From the NCBI GenBank assembly GCA_921293015.1, contig OV121096.1:6514285-6578284 (forward strand): a DNA stretch of 64,000 nt, in the 5' to 3' direction. This DNA is from Phorcus lineatus (Eukaryota; Mollusca; Gastropoda; Trochida; Trochidae). A program made the translations under genes and the position numbers. Shown here piece by piece: positions 1 through 18,784 of the stretch (position 1 is its first letter; every line of letters begins with the position of its first letter). A model generated the notes under the pieces. It saw only the letters and a program-made list of their open reading frames with translations, had not been told where the DNA came from and searched no databases.

Positions 1-1569
1 AAAGAGCATTGTTTGCAATTAGTTCCTAATAGTCTTTGCGTAAACTTGATGTGAGAGTCTGTCCCATTTTTTTACCACAGCAGACTAATACCGTTTAGGC
101 ATAGCCAGTTTCTTACGCACCTTAACAGGAGTTCAGACACAAGATTTATTGTTTTTTATTGGCAATGTTCCAAAATTAAAGAATGACGATATCAGTAGAA
201 ATTACCCAAAGGAACCATTTTTTTTGCGTGTCAATAACATTCTGTACATAAATATAATACAAAACTCGCAATCATAACCGTTTTATTTATATTTGAGCCG
301 TTTATGATATTTTCATGCACATTTTGATTTCTTGATCAAGAGATGGGAATAGAAAAATTCCATTTAAATGATCTTTGGTAACGAAACCAACCATTATCGA
401 ATCTTATCACATGTACATGTAAAAAAGCTGTATATTAAGAGCCGTGAATTATTCCTTGGTGATGATCGATTTTCATTTACAAACAACTTGTAAACATTTG
501 AACCAATATCTAATGCTATAATTGGTTATTGGCAAACCAATGAGGTGAAAGTTTATTGTAATTAGATTACAAAAAGAGTGAAATATGACCGTGAATGGTA
601 ATTGTCCAATTCAAAAGAGATTCCTAAGATGCCTAGCGGTTAGAACAATCGAAAAAAAGTACTTTATCTGACAATAAAGGTATATTTTTTTCATGACGTA
701 ACAATTGAATGACGTTATATCCGCTCTTCCCCGCTGCCCCCTCGTGATCACGCGTCCATGGTAACCTTTCATCTCGGTTCTTTCGATCAACATGGCTTGT
801 CCCTATCAATGTCTATCGTATTGGCGCTTTTGCCGATAATGTTTCTTTTAATGGTGACTAGTTTCGAATCATTTCGTTCTATCTACCGGAAATAAGAATG
901 GAAAGCAAATACTTGTCGACTGTCGAGTGACCACGTTGTTTCGCGTCAGGTCACGGCGCCCCGTACGTGGGACTGTGACGTTGGTTCACGTCAACCGTCT
1001 CTACCAGGTTAAATGTGACACGGTCAACCTAATAATTACATAATTCTGGGTGTACAGCACGAACAGTCTGCTTATATAAGAGATTAAAGCATCACCTTCA
1101 ACGTTTATGACAGCAGCAAAAAAAAATAGATGTCAGGATTCAGTCCGCCATATCACGCTTCCAAAACAAACATTACCCATAATTCTTTGTGGAATGTTGA
1201 CCACGTGTTAAGCCTTATATGGGCAATGTGGCAAGCACTGCATAATCGCACGACAAGAGTTTCTAAAAGTAATGGTTTTTTAAAAACCAAGAGGTGTTAA
1301 TTTGTTTGTTTAAGTTTTTAAAGAAAAAAATAAGCAGAACATATAATTCTAAATTGAATAAATGAAAAAGTTAAAGTGCAAAACTGCAATAATCAGAGCT
1401 TTTACCAACTAAATGTCGTTTTAAACTAGGGGTTGGGTTCTATACTTGGAATAGCCAACAGTTAGCCCTGTTCATGGATTATTAATGTGAGCGATGTTAA
1501 AACTATATTTTATTTCGAGATTATTAAAATCAGAGTGGTCCCTGTAAAGATCATTTTAGCATCTTAGAA
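1..1569. other. Intergenic AT-rich DNA with a short CpG-dense patch
   Basis: No convincing gene is seen. Positions about 720-1025 are richer in G+C and CpG than the surroundings; around 915-1005 there are about a dozen CpGs in under 100 bases. A TATATAAG lies at 1073-1080. No supported first exon follows, so a promoter is only a possibility. Confidence 0.4.
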
Positions 1570-1743
1570 AAGAAATAAAGTTCGCTCTACCCCAATGTGT
1601 TTTGTAATAAAGTATAGTTTTGCCCTGAACTATTATAACGTTAAAGCACTCGGACTACCGTCCTCGTGTTTTAACTATAATAGTTCAGGGCAAAACTATA
1701 CTTTATTACAAAACACATTGGGGTAGAGCGAACTTTATTTCTT
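1570..1743. mobile_element. Fold-back (palindromic) MITE-like element, copy 1
   Basis: The two ends are reverse complements: the left arm runs 1570 to about 1638 and the right arm about 1676 to 1743, with a short loop. The arms contain GTATAGTTTTGCCCTGAAC. The arms are almost perfectly matched, so a strong hairpin could form. A second, more diverged member with the same core lies at 23557-23725. No coding capacity is present, and no clear target duplication was found. Confidence 0.85.
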
Positions 1744-4700
1744 AAGTGAAATCAGTAGGCCAGTGTGGGTTATTTAAATTTATACTGTATGTGTAAAGTT
1801 GACAGACATTATTTCTCATGGCTACTTTTGGAAAATAGGCCCACGCTATAAAATACCTCTTGTGTCTAGCCTATATGGAACAAAACAGCAAAATTATCAT
1901 TACTTATGTGAAGGTTTAGCTTATAACCATAGGTGATGAAGACCTTTTCTTATTGCTCTCTTATTGTTTTATTATTTGAGTTGATCTGCAGTTCTCCAAA
2001 AAATATTCACCGATGTTCATGAAATGTTAAGAAATGATAGCAATTCTAATGATTTAAATTAACGTCTCAGATTAACGTCTCTTTTTTATCCTGGATCTAA
2101 TGAAAAATAATTGGACTTGATGAAAACCTTTTACTGTGTGATTTATCGCATATAATCAATGGAACACAATAAAGGAGACATTCATATGCTTAATGCTTTC
2201 GAATATGTAGGAGACAAGGAGATTTTTAATATTCTGATAGATTTTATTTACTATGTTGAATGCAATATGTAAACCACGCCTTTGACAAGATTAAAAACTT
2301 TAACCACACAGCTGAAATTGATGCATTTCAAAATATAGTCAAGGACTCCGTTTGAAGTTGGAATTAGCATTTTCAAAAGGCTACTCTTCTATAGATCTAC
2401 TCAATATATATGAATGAAGCTATGAATATATATATGAATGTTTATTCGTATTTACACCCTCATGGCGAAAGGTACAAAATCGTATACATTCATGAGGTCA
2501 ATGCGCATGGACATCAGAATTATTGAGTACATGGGAAGATTGTATTTCAGATAAATGAAAAAATTATTTAAGCATTCAACGTCAACAAATTAAAAATATT
2601 TCGATTTTTTTCTACTGAATACAATGAACTATAAAAGACAAAACTTTTGTCCTTTAATGTCAAGCAATCACTTGTTAGCAACAGTGAATATAATGGCCTC
2701 TAGAAGAGTTTAAACATTAAGAAATGTTGATAAAAATGATAAAAATATCACCAATTGTTAAGGTTTTTTAAGGTTCCAGTACAGTTGAATAGAAAGTTAA
2801 AAGACATTTTATGGTTAAGAACTACACTATTGCTGCGGTTTCTCCCGTTACATACAAACATATACATAGCCTGTGCTCAAAGTGAAGTAGTTCTTGAATT
2901 GCCTCTCATAAAAGACAATGATATGCTTGTTTTATTCCTTGTTTATGCCCTTACTGGGATTTTGTTATGTCTGCAGATAATTGGCCTTTCAACAACTTCA
3001 TATCTTTTATCAACGTAACGAGAACACGTTGTATGCTTTATCTACGATTGTTTTTTTCTGGAAAAGAAAAAAGAACTCCTAAAACTTTTCTTCCTGAATT
3101 AAACGCTGCTACTATTGACAAAGTGAAAATAGGAAAGCACATATATGTACATATGCAGAATGAATAATGACTGGTTTCTGAAAAAGTAATTTTTTATGTT
3201 GGTGATGTGAAACTCTGTTTAAAAATTACTAAACCATAAGACTGACTATTAAAAGAAAAAAGATCAGATGCTAACGGATTTTAATGGGGCATTTGTTTTC
3301 TTAAAATGGAGACTAACTGAAGAGGGCTAAGATGCCTTTGGTAAATTCTTTTAAAAAAATTAAGTCCTCTACCTGACAACCTTGAGATAATGATTTTACT
3401 TTTAATTTAGAATATATATGTTTTATCGATTGTTGTTGACAACTATTAATAACCATTTTTAAAAGAAAAAAAAAACCTTAATGCAATAGTAATATAACAG
3501 GTTTGAGAACATAGCTAACTAGTTGAAACAGTCCGCTAAAAATATATATAGGAAATGAATGAAAGAGTTTATGAAACATGGATGATTTATTCAAATACTA
3601 TTTGACGTAGGTATTGTTAACATTAGTTCTAGTATTAATTTGTATCAACACATACAATTTAAATAGGTGCCATTCTGGATTTATCCAAATTATTTTCCAG
3701 ATATCCACTTGAAATTATTAATAGGCCTATAAGATAAGACGAAAATGGCTTAATTTCAAATTTTAAAAAATATAGGCTTTCAAATAATCTATTTGGACTG
3801 AATTTTTTTTACGTAATATAAGATCGAAAAAGCACTACATAAATAGTGTGAGGCTATCAAGATACAGGAAATCGCACTTAAAGCAAAATAGAATGTTGTG
3901 ATAAATTGTTAACATACTATTACTTTTTGAGAAGTCTACTGAAATAAATCTATCTAGTAGAATAATCACTTTAGAAAACGAGAAACATAGTAACTGGAAT
4001 GGGAAAAATAATATTTATCAGTAAACGGATTAGGTTATAACTGCCACATCTTTTGTGAAATGTTAAGCTCTGTTTCCATACAGATGATGAACATTAAAAG
4101 ATGATTAATGCTTTGGGATTTGTTTTCTTGTGAAGAAGTTATTTATTGCCAAATATTAAGTTGAAAATAAAATCAACGAAACATTTAACCTTTAAATTGA
4201 AACACTTGAACAAATTAGTGTTACCATCTAAAAGGAACGACTATTTTCTAGTTTAGTTTTATCCAGTCTCATATGTCTGAAAACACATGGGACATCCTGC
4301 TTGGTAAGTATGTACATTAATTGATATATCACCCAGAGCATAGTACTTGGAAAGATAGTATGATAAAGTACTGAGGTAAACCGATTGTTGCTCAACTATC
4401 CTGTGGTTGCATGCTTTCTGGCTTTATATTCAAATTATAAAGTTACATTGTGAAAAACTTGTTGGGGCGATCACCTCGTTGATATTATCACATTCCACTT
4501 TGAAAATTGTTTTTATTCTTTCAATTTCTCACCTTCCAGCACCCATTCTACTCACGATAGGTTTTTACCATATGATGCACTTTTGTTCACAACTTCATCG
4601 ATTAAAAACGGTATTCCATGTAAGCTAACACATTAAGAAATAAATATACTGACGTAGATGAATAAAAGTTTTGTAGAATGTAATTCTGAATAAAATGTGC

Positions 4701-5740
4701 AACCTACGAAACATACCGCCATTATTGGTTTGCTTGTCCCATGAAGTTAAATTGAAATAATAGCAAGGTACTATCGCCGCTCTGAATTACGCATGCGCCA
4801 GTTTTGATTGACTGACTGGATTGGTCTATTAACATGTAAGTGGTGATCAAAGAGTTTTTGGTAATATATCAAGACGAAGATGACATGTTAGAAAGCATTT
4901 GGATTAGTATGAGATGAATCATGAATATAAACATAATCATAACGTTGCTACAACTTCAAAGTAATTTATGTCTGGTTTCTATGAAGTTTTTACATTCATC
5001 TTATAATGAGTAATACGAGTAAATATCGAAAGGATAAATTTATTTCAAGTTATCCGTTCCTGATTATTCACAAACCACACTGACAGCAACATAATTGCGG
5101 TATAAATCTTTCGAGATGACGGCTTTGAATGATGTGTTCATCTACTCTCAGGGGTATCTTTTGAATGGATATGAGATTCAGCTTGTAAATCGCGAGAGAA
5201 TAGTTACATAAAGATGTCATAGTCGTTATATACTGCATCATTCCTACAGCACTACTAAGAACTAAGTAAAGTTTTTATGAATGGCTCTATATAAATTATT
5301 CACCATGGGGGAAATATTGAATTTGTGCATTCTTTTAATCATATAATGAAGTGACTCTTTTCTCAAACACAGTTTGTTTCATTTTTGTTTCTCTACTATG
5401 CACTTACATTCTTTACTATACTTAACTATTACTTTACTATGATTAAGTATTAGTTATAAAATTGCACTTCAAACCAAATGCATTAGGATTTTGAAAGGGA
5501 AACATCATTAAAGTATATATTTTAATAGTACAAATCTAGCTTTAAAACCATTTTCAACTTTGAAGAGAACAATCAACGACTGTTGAGAAAACTTATAATC
5601 ATAAATATTTATTGATTTCTATCATAATTTTTAAGTTGTAACGCAAAGAAACACACACAAGGGCCACGACCAAGCTGTCGGTATATTTATCGCAAACAAC
5701 TATGTCAAATATTTTATTCAGTAATATGTCATTTGATTCC
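1744..5740. other. Anonymous AT-rich intergenic DNA
   Basis: About 4 kb with only short chance open frames and no recognisable exon, RNA gene or repeat family. Local ATATAT and A/T runs occur, for example near 2400-2440. Confidence 0.5.
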
Positions 5741-5744
5741 AGTG

Positions 5745-6045
5745 AAAAGGGGGCGTGATAGCGCAGTTGTTAGCGCGTTCGTCTTCGGATCACAAGGCTC
5801 GTGGTTAGAATCCCGCCAGGGTCTACAGTAGAGAAGTGTTCAACAGGCAGTAAGGGTGCAATGCTACACTGCTGGTGCAGTATCACCTATGGTTCGCTAG
5901 TTACAGCCGATACTCGAAGGTTTTACCTCAAGACATAAACCACAATGGTGTCTCCCTTTCTCCCTGCAACAATGATAGCAGCCGTGATATAAGTGAAATT
6001 TGAAAGCGGCTTTAAACCCCAAATAATCTCACCTACCCCGAGTAA
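5745..6045 (+). mobile_element. tRNA-derived SINE (tRNA-Arg-like head)
   Basis: The head carries pol III promoter boxes: an A box TAGCGCAGTTG at 5759-5769 and a B box GGTTAGAATCC at 5813-5823 (one base off consensus). The anticodon-arm stretch TCTTCGGATCA resembles tRNA-Arg(TCG), and this is an inference. The body ends with GTGATATAAGTGAAA and AAAGCGGCTTTAAACCCC. The same body and tail are present in the minus-strand copy at 44962-45236. The tail style matches molluscan SINEs. Confidence 0.8.
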
Positions 6046-11040
<4,995 letters not shown>

Positions 11041-11100
11041 GAGCCAATCACGGAGTATTTAAATTAAGATATGAGTGCAGAGTGACAGATATATTGTTAC
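11041..11100 (+). promoter_or_regulatory. Candidate CCAAT/TATA promoter before a short ORF
   Basis: GCCAATCAC lies at about 11043-11051 and TATTTAAAT at 11056-11064. An ATG follows at 11101, 37 bases past the TATA-like motif. CCAAT and TATA are closer together here than in many promoters, so this is suggestive only. Confidence 0.35.
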
Positions 11101-11229
11101 ATGGACAAAAGCACGTTTAATTTTCTAGCTATCATAGTTCTATTCTTCCTTGCTGCTAAGCAGCGTTCTTTACCGTTTGCTCTAAAGGTTCCACCAAACA
11201 ACAATATGGACTCAAAGTATTTTGTATAA
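11101..11229 (+). CDS. Possible secreted short peptide or first coding exon
   Basis: The 42-codon frame opens with a classic signal-peptide profile: a short polar start (MDKSTFN), a hydrophobic core FLAIIVLFFLAA, then KQR and a small polar tail with PPNNN. The frame ends with TAA at 11227-11229. It may instead be exon 1 of a longer gene, because GT donors such as TCAAA|GTATTT lie just before the stop. The upstream CCAAT and TATA-like motifs support expression. I do not recognise the family; a neuropeptide or other secreted precursor is possible. Chance origin cannot be excluded for so short a frame. Confidence 0.35.
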   Translation: MDKSTFNFLAIIVLFFLAAKQRSLPFALKVPPNNNMDSKYFV

Positions 11230-14200
11230 CTGGTTTTATATATATAAAGCTTTACATTACGGTGAGTTACCTGCACTCAGAAAATAAGAGACAATGTCCC
11301 AAAAAATATCATGGTATTTGAAGCTATACGCAGAAATAGCAGGATATATGGTATAGCATGATTTTCAAATGCTTTGATATCAAGGTAATACCAATAAAAC
11401 ATGCGAATATCATCATCATTTACAACAACATTTCCTCAAATAAACTCTCGCAAAGAAGAAACTCACCGGTATTTTTTTTGAAGAATTCACCTTTTATTTC
11501 AAGATTAATAAAATGATGAACTACATTCGTGTCAAATTGCAAAGGATGGCAGTCAATGACCAACTGACGTACTTTAATGTAGCAATGAGCTATATCCACA
11601 TGAGGGTAAGAACATTGACGTCAGAACGTATACTTGATAGTTTTTCGGACTGTTTGGAATTCACTTGATAAACACGGCATGGATCCTTAGATCTTAACCA
11701 GATGCCATCTATACACATCTTCTTGGAATATTCTTGACATTAACGTCTGTGTCATTACTAACGTCATCAGGCCTCGTCGGCAGAGTTCATTCAATATGCT
11801 TACATTTGACAGAATATCTAGTTGTTTAGACATATGGGAGATATTTTGATTTTGTGACTGTTCAGCAACTCATTGATGCAAGATTCTGTTGGCAGTATTT
11901 GTTTTTCCCTTTAGAGTTATCTCTTTTTTTCTGGGAAAAAGATAGGAGGAATGTTGTGTTTATATGTAATTCGTGTGGTGGTTAAACTGCCTTGTACTTG
12001 CACCTACAGACATTGTATGATACATCTGTTGCCTTAACTCACACTATCAACACTTCGCAAACTGAATACGTATTAGTAGAGAAATAAATTCAGATGATTT
12101 GTCAAATTTCTTTTGTGTATACATTACGCTAGTATAAACGATAATGATCTTATCTGCAGGAAACTCCCAAAAGTAACATTTTTTAAATTTCAAATTGAAC
12201 TTGTGTGATGAGCGTGTTAGCAGCATGAAATCTAGTTTACAATCTCAGTTGCTGGTTAAGTCTCAATGCATCAATGCAATTGTCTCATGTGACAAAGTTG
12301 TGGTGACCCCGACCTACTGGTTCTATGACAGTATTGAAGTGGAATGATATTGTTGTTTTCAGATGGTGGTTTTCTTATCATGAAACATCATGCAAAAAAT
12401 AAATGTAAGATTCTTCTGATTGTTATTGACAGTGTGTTTCCCTATTTTGAATTTTGTAATAAACTATTAATTGTTACTGCTCAAATTCAAAATAAAATCA
12501 CATCGATGCATTACATATTTAATGACTATATTCGGCAATAACTCCACCGATGTACCCAAACAATCATCTCGTTTTCTATGTTGTGTTGAAATGTCAAAGG
12601 ATTATGGTAAAATATTGTAACACAGGCTAAGTATGCACCATTTAAAGCATGCCTGGAAAGCAGCATTTTTTCAATGTTATTAAAACGTGAAAACTTATTC
12701 AATGAATTCTAATGTTTAAAGTATTCTAACTTGTTTTCATCGAATGGTATATTTCTGAATAAATAAATTATCTTATTTTTCGTTGATTGCTTTCCAAGAC
12801 AGTACACTATTACATCATTTTGTTTTATTCTTTCCCAGGGCCATTGTTCATGTAAATGTCCTCACTGATACATTAATATGTCTTTATTAAGTGGAATGTG
12901 ACCTCTTAGTGTAGGTGAAAGTATACTTTGTAAAGTCTACAATTGATTAAGAAAGTTAATCATTTATGAATGCCAAGCATTGTTAGAAGTTTTGTTTATA
13001 TTATGACGTTATATGACATTACGTGAAAAGAAAATGTAAATCTGAAGGCGACAGAAATTGACTTGACCTTACCGACAAACACATTAGTCACTTAGCACAA
13101 TTAACAATTAACATTAGTCACATACTTTTTGAAATGCGAACCATAACATTTAACCTAATGATTAAAAATGAAACATGCTGTTTGCATGACATTTTCTCTG
13201 TGACACCAATGATGCCTTACTACAGGGATTTTGAGAAAATTACACAAATCTTATTCCACATACGGTTCATTTAGAATTAACTTCATACACTAGATATGCT
13301 TATGGCATTCCCCATGGTCATTATCGGTGAATATCTATCCTTCTTTTTAGACAAGGTAAGGGTCTTCAGAACACATGATAGAATTGAAATGAGCTTCAGA
13401 AAAATATAATGGATAGGGTTTTGTTGTAAATCAATCACAGAAAATTACATCTGACGTTCATGTTATTTATCATTCTGTAAAGATTTGTTTTGATGAAAAA
13501 ATAAATATTTTTCTTTATTAAAAAGGTTCTCAGTTCTTTATTGAAAATTGTATGAATATGACATATCAGTAAATAGAAAAACAAGATTTTCAGTGAAAAT
13601 AATTCATCCACAAGACAGTTGTTATGAAAACATGTTCATTACATTTTCATATATTCATATAAAAAACAATTAAGCACTCTATTTATTCAAAACTTACTTG
13701 TGATAATCTGGGAACGTTACGATGAGTTGACTGAATTTATCACTTTTGACATGTAAATTGAGTATTACATGAATAATTACTACAAATAAAGATTGTTCAT
13801 GTTTACATTTTAAGAAATTACGGCTGAAATTGTAATAATGCTGAATTTTTACTCAAAATAATTATTATCCTTGTCCCGAAACAATGTGATAAACTTTAGT
13901 TTTCTGATATCACAAACAACATATATTTTACCAAGTTGACTCTCAAAACATCTTATTAGTGGTTGTCGAAATGTTAACCCCTTTTCCAACAATAACTAGA
14001 ATTTGTAGACAAAACGACTATTATCATACGAATGCGAATTTGGTATATTTTTTTAGAGCGCTTCTCTTTGCTTTGGAGTACTAGTGGTCATTAATTACAG
14101 TTAAAACTTTCAAGATGTTGTTATTATGCCTCTTTTTTATTTGTACCGAGTAATGTGTTTATTACAAATTTACTAGTGCTTTAAATAGTGACTTACGACT

Positions 14201-16750
14201 TAAGGTCAAACACTAAAATTTGACCAGTTTATAATGAAATTGTAATGACTTCTTTTCACTTTGATTAAATAAGTTTTCAATTTTCTCTCATATTTGTGGC
14301 TTGATGATGAAGAGAGTATTGCAATAAAAATATTCCGATATAAAAGTTCACTAAGGAAAAGCGTAAGACGGGAATCATTCTTTTTTTTCAAAAGAGCAAA
14401 TTTATTACTCAAGTTTCAGACAACAATTATCTTAAGGACATTGCTGGCAAATTCCAATAATCGGTATATACAAAAACATAAGCGACATTGGCTTTTTGTA
14501 GCTCCTTGGGCTAACATAGAAGATTTCAAGTTTGCACTCAATAAATATTCAAAATATTGAAATGAAACCATAAATTATTTTGCAGTGACGTTCTTAAATA
14601 CGGCAATATCTCAATCCATGAAATATATTTTATTGGTGAATTGAAAATACATGTTTTGTACCTAATTTTCTGCCCGAACCAAACTATCATCTCCCTGTAA
14701 AATAAATCGAGCTTTTATTTGGACAGATTTTCGTTTGAAATTTTTATTCAATTTTTAAATTTATTAAAATTATTCTTTTTAAAACGTTTTCCTTTTTTAC
14801 AAAGATAATTGAACTCTAAAACATACATTAATGACAAATACTTTGCTACCTAAAAAACAACATCAGTTTCTAAAAAGATCATGACTATTAGTATATGTTT
14901 AAACCATTTTCATAACTATTCTTATACAGATACAAGATTTGATAAATACAATTCAGTTGAAATGTTTAACTAAAAACGAGATTTGTATAAAACATAGATA
15001 AAATTACTCTTTTAACAAATTACAATTACTCTTTTAACACTCGTAATTTGTTTTGTAACAATGAAATGATGTTTGAAATTTTGTAAAGGATCATTAAGTC
15101 ATGAGTCAAGTTAGGAGGTGCTTACATTTTATTACTATTTATGAATTATAATCAAGGTTATTTCTGAATAAATTACGTGTTAATAACGTGTTTAGATTAA
15201 GAAATATTAAGCTCAAAGCAGCTTTATCATTCAAGATGAAATCACTTTTTCTATTGTATTAAGATAACGGGGAAAAGAAAATGTGATCTATGACCTATTT
15301 GCCCTTGATAGAGTTAAAGTATCCAAAACATCTTGTTTATAACAATTAACAAATATATAGACCACAGCAGTTAACAAGTTCTTTTCTTGTCAAACTCCAA
15401 CCAAAAGAATGATGTTCAATTTTGAAATGCCTATATATAACTTCTATCTCGGTTAATGATAGCTTTATATTCAAAAAACTTTTTAGTAAATCATTTAATT
15501 CTGGAAAGGATGAATCACAAGTAATTCGATGTAGTAAAAATTTATTTGATTTAAAGTTCAAATTGCATATAAGTTAATTGTTAAAAGAAAAGTCACACTA
15601 ATAAGCCACTGCATTAACAATGATAGGTTCGAGCCAAAAGTACATAAAATGTGGTTAAGAAGTATGTGTCGCTCAAACGACAGTTATAAAGTCGAACAAC
15701 CGTCACACGTGTCAATCTTTAAAAAATGATGTGACTTATATTCGCTTTTAATTTTTTTTATTCCGATATATTTTCATTAAGGCGTTAATTAATAAGCGAA
15801 ATGTAACTTTTTCTGTTTGCTAACTGATGACAAAAGGCATTTTCTGAATATCCTGAAATTTTAAGAATATTTCAAACTTTTTCAACTCATTATAAATTGG
15901 TTCATGAGTTCTCTTACTTGCAGGAAGAAAACGTATACATCGTACAATGACACTCTACATAAAACGTAGAAAACATGGGGAAAAGTGTACCATTTTCGAA
16001 TGTTAAAGTTCAAGTTGAAATATAGCTTACTTGTCATGAGATCATCTTTTGAATAGATAAAAATCTCAATGTTAGAATGCAAATTTGCAACTCAGATATT
16101 AATTTATTTCATAGATTAGTACTGTTTCTGAAAATCAAATTTCAGTGCTAATCGGCCCTGAGCAGTCATGATATAAAGGTTAAAGACGCAATTCATATTA
16201 AAACACGAGCATTCAAACACGGCCGGCGCGTGTCATTTGAGTCTAACATATACTCAAACTGTTCTGAAGCAGACAGAATGTCTAATTGTGTTTGATAATG
16301 CCTTAAAGGCAATACAAAGAGTTCACATTTAAATACAGGTTTATATTACGTCGTCTTCTCCTAGTTAGGACCATTGGTAGATTTTGTGAATATGCTAATG
16401 ACTTCGATTTTGTATTTTGGTATGAATACGCAGGTTTAGTGAAACGGCTGTTAAACGTGTTTTTGGAGAAGGTTATTTGCCAACGTTATACATCGTTAAT
16501 TTACATCATATTGTTCTTTTCTAAATAAATGATAAAAAAATATCTGTATGCAAAGTGCTACGCATGGCAGACAACGAATGGTATATTTTATATTATCTTT
16601 GCTCAATACCTTTGATGATATATATTAAATGTCTGCTATAGGTTGTTTTGACTACTAAATGGAAGATGAAAGCTTTTCTTTCATTTTGTCATGATTGCAC
16701 ATGAGAGAAGATGATAAGACATATCGCAGCCTAACAATCATAGCTTAGAT
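11230..16750. other. Anonymous AT-rich intergenic DNA
   Basis: About 5.5 kb with no recognisable exon, repeat family or RNA gene. The open frames, such as 14294-14560, are short, low in complexity and without domain signatures. A downstream exon for the 11101 ORF could lie here but none was identified. Confidence 0.45.
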
Positions 16751-16751
16751 A

Positions 16752-17308
16752 TAGTCTTACAGACGTTACAGTACTATATTGCCCAACAAAAAGAATTTGT
16801 TTTACGACGGTGAGACATACTTCATGATTCAAATGATTTATTAAACATTATTATACATCATTAATTGATAACATACAAATCCACATATAAAGAAAAAGAT
16901 GGAAGTTTCTGGTGCGCACTGTGTGAGACAAGGAGAGAAAAATACAATATCTTAATTAAACGCAACATCATTTAAATGTTTGATGACATGAATAATTGAA
17001 AAAAATCCTACAAACTGTGAAAAACTTCTTCTTCCTTGATATGGTCTTAAAGACGTTATAGTACTATATTGCCCAACAAAAAGAATTTGTTTTACGAGAC
17101 ATACATCATGATTCAAATGATTTATTGAACATACAAATTATTTTGAAACGCCCCTTCAACACAATTGATAACATACAAATCCACATATAAATAAAACTAT
17201 GGAAGTATCGGAGGGCACTGTATGAGACAAGGTGAGAAAAATACAAGATCTTAATCAAACGCAACATCATTTAAATGTTTGATGACATGAATAATTGAAA
17301 AGAATCTT
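16752..17308. repeat. Local tandem duplication of ~260 bp
   Basis: Positions about 16752-17010 and 17038-17308 are two diverged copies. Both contain TACTATATTGCCCAACAAAA, then GATTCAAATGATTTATT, then CAACATCATTTAAATGTTTG. They differ by substitutions and by small indels; for example, copy 2 has an insertion before AATTGATAACATAC. The copies sit about 286 bp apart. Confidence 0.85.
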
Positions 17309-17689
17309 TTACTTTCACTTAAAAGTCTAAAACTGACGGATGTTAAAGATGATCGGAACCTTTCTGTTTTGAATATAAAAAATCTGCGTTCAGATGGTAA
17401 ATGTTTTAAAACGAAAGTGTGAACATGAGATTGACAATTGAACTCTACGCATACATCAAAACAGTATTTTCCTATAACAAAGGTGATTAAAATCCCTTTT
17501 TTGATCAAGTGTTAATTACTCAAACTTTAACAGATATTTCACCTATCTAAGCTAAGATTAAATGATGTTGAGTAAATCTAATGAGACATCACTACAGCGG
17601 TACAAGAAGTGCATAAAGCATGCTAAAGAGTACTCCTCTACAAAAAAACTGATCTGATATATTTGGGTTAATACTGATGATGAAGAAGA

Positions 17690-17735
17690 AGATAATAATT
17701 ATAATAATAATAATAATAATAATTAATATTAATTA
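17690..17735. repeat. AT-rich (ATA)n simple repeat
   Basis: A run of ATA/ATT trinucleotides that passes into ATTAATATTAATTAAT. It lies directly before the repeat element that begins at about 17740. Confidence 0.85.
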
Positions 17736-17739
17736 ATAT

Positions 17740-18722
17740 AGTCGCAAGCGACGACGACAGGATTCAGCGCTGTAAAAGCACATTCAGTAAAACATAGTCA
17801 TGTTAGCAATCAACCCTGAAAGTTTCATGAAGATTGACTCACGCATTAGTCCACAGCAGCATGTTTTATGTGACCAAGTCTCCTACCCAAACTGCGATTA
17901 TTGCAAAGAAGTTGACAGTGCGAAAAAACCATGACACTTACGGAATCGTAATGGTTTACTTTTTTGTTTGTAGTGTTATAACGCTTCTTTCAAAACAAGT
18001 TGCATGTCTTTAAGTACATTTTGAAAAATTAGCCAATGTTAATTTTGAAAAAGGTATTTTTCCCGATTTTGATGGTTTATTGTGAACGGAAATGACTGTT
18101 CGCGACAAATGTTTTAATAGATTTGTAAACTGCCGTAAGTGGTCTTAAAGTCCTGAAAAATTGGTGTATCTATGTGTCTAACCTTTTTGAGTTATCGCCC
18201 CTTGAACATGGTTACACGAGCTACGTTGCCCGACTTTGAAGGGTTGCTGACAAAAATGTATTTAAGTTACAGCAAAAAATTTCATTAACTTTTGTTCCTC
18301 AATGCTTCAGCTACAACATTTGTAACTTTCAGCTCTGGTATCTTCAGAGGAGAAGATTGTCAAAGGTTCGCAGGGTCCGGAAATTTCAAAAAGTCAAAAA
18401 CCGCAATATGGCAGCGAAACTATACATGCTACGAATTTGCCATGATTTACTTTTTTGCTCCAAATGTAATTGCCTAGCGTTTTAAAAAAGTTGCAGGTCT
18501 CTAAGTGCATTTTGAAAAAATTTCCCATGTTGAATTTTGAAAATTTGAGTGGTACTGTGCCTTTAACGCTTAATCCGATTTGGCCCAAAAGCTTATTGGA
18601 GCGTCTTCTTATGAAGGTCATTCAATCTGCCAAGTTTGGCTGTGATCCAGCAAAATTGCTGAATCTTTAATAATAAAACACGCCAATAACAATAAGGATT
18701 CAGCAAAATTGCTGAATCCTTA
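17740..18722. mobile_element. Unclassified repeat with internal duplication and terminal hairpin
   Basis: Two diverged ~140-bp copies lie at about 17918-18060 and 18395-18545. Both carry AAGTTGCATGTCTTTAAG or its variant, followed by ACATTTTGAAAA. The right end has a near-perfect palindrome at about 18694-18721 (GGATTCAGCAAAA then TTGCTGAATCC). The left end has AGGATTCAGCGCTG near 17760. A non-autonomous transposon, possibly Helentron-like, is an inference from the terminal hairpin. No coding sequence is supported. Confidence 0.45.
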
Positions 18723-18784
18723 ATGATGTCGGAGCTGCCGAAGCGCTGCAATTGCACATCCGTTATTTAAGGTACCCATTTATA

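Noticed and set aside
17251-17508. 85-codon minus-strand frame overlapping the local duplication
   Set aside because: Partly inside a non-coding duplicated segment and not open in the other copy to the same extent.
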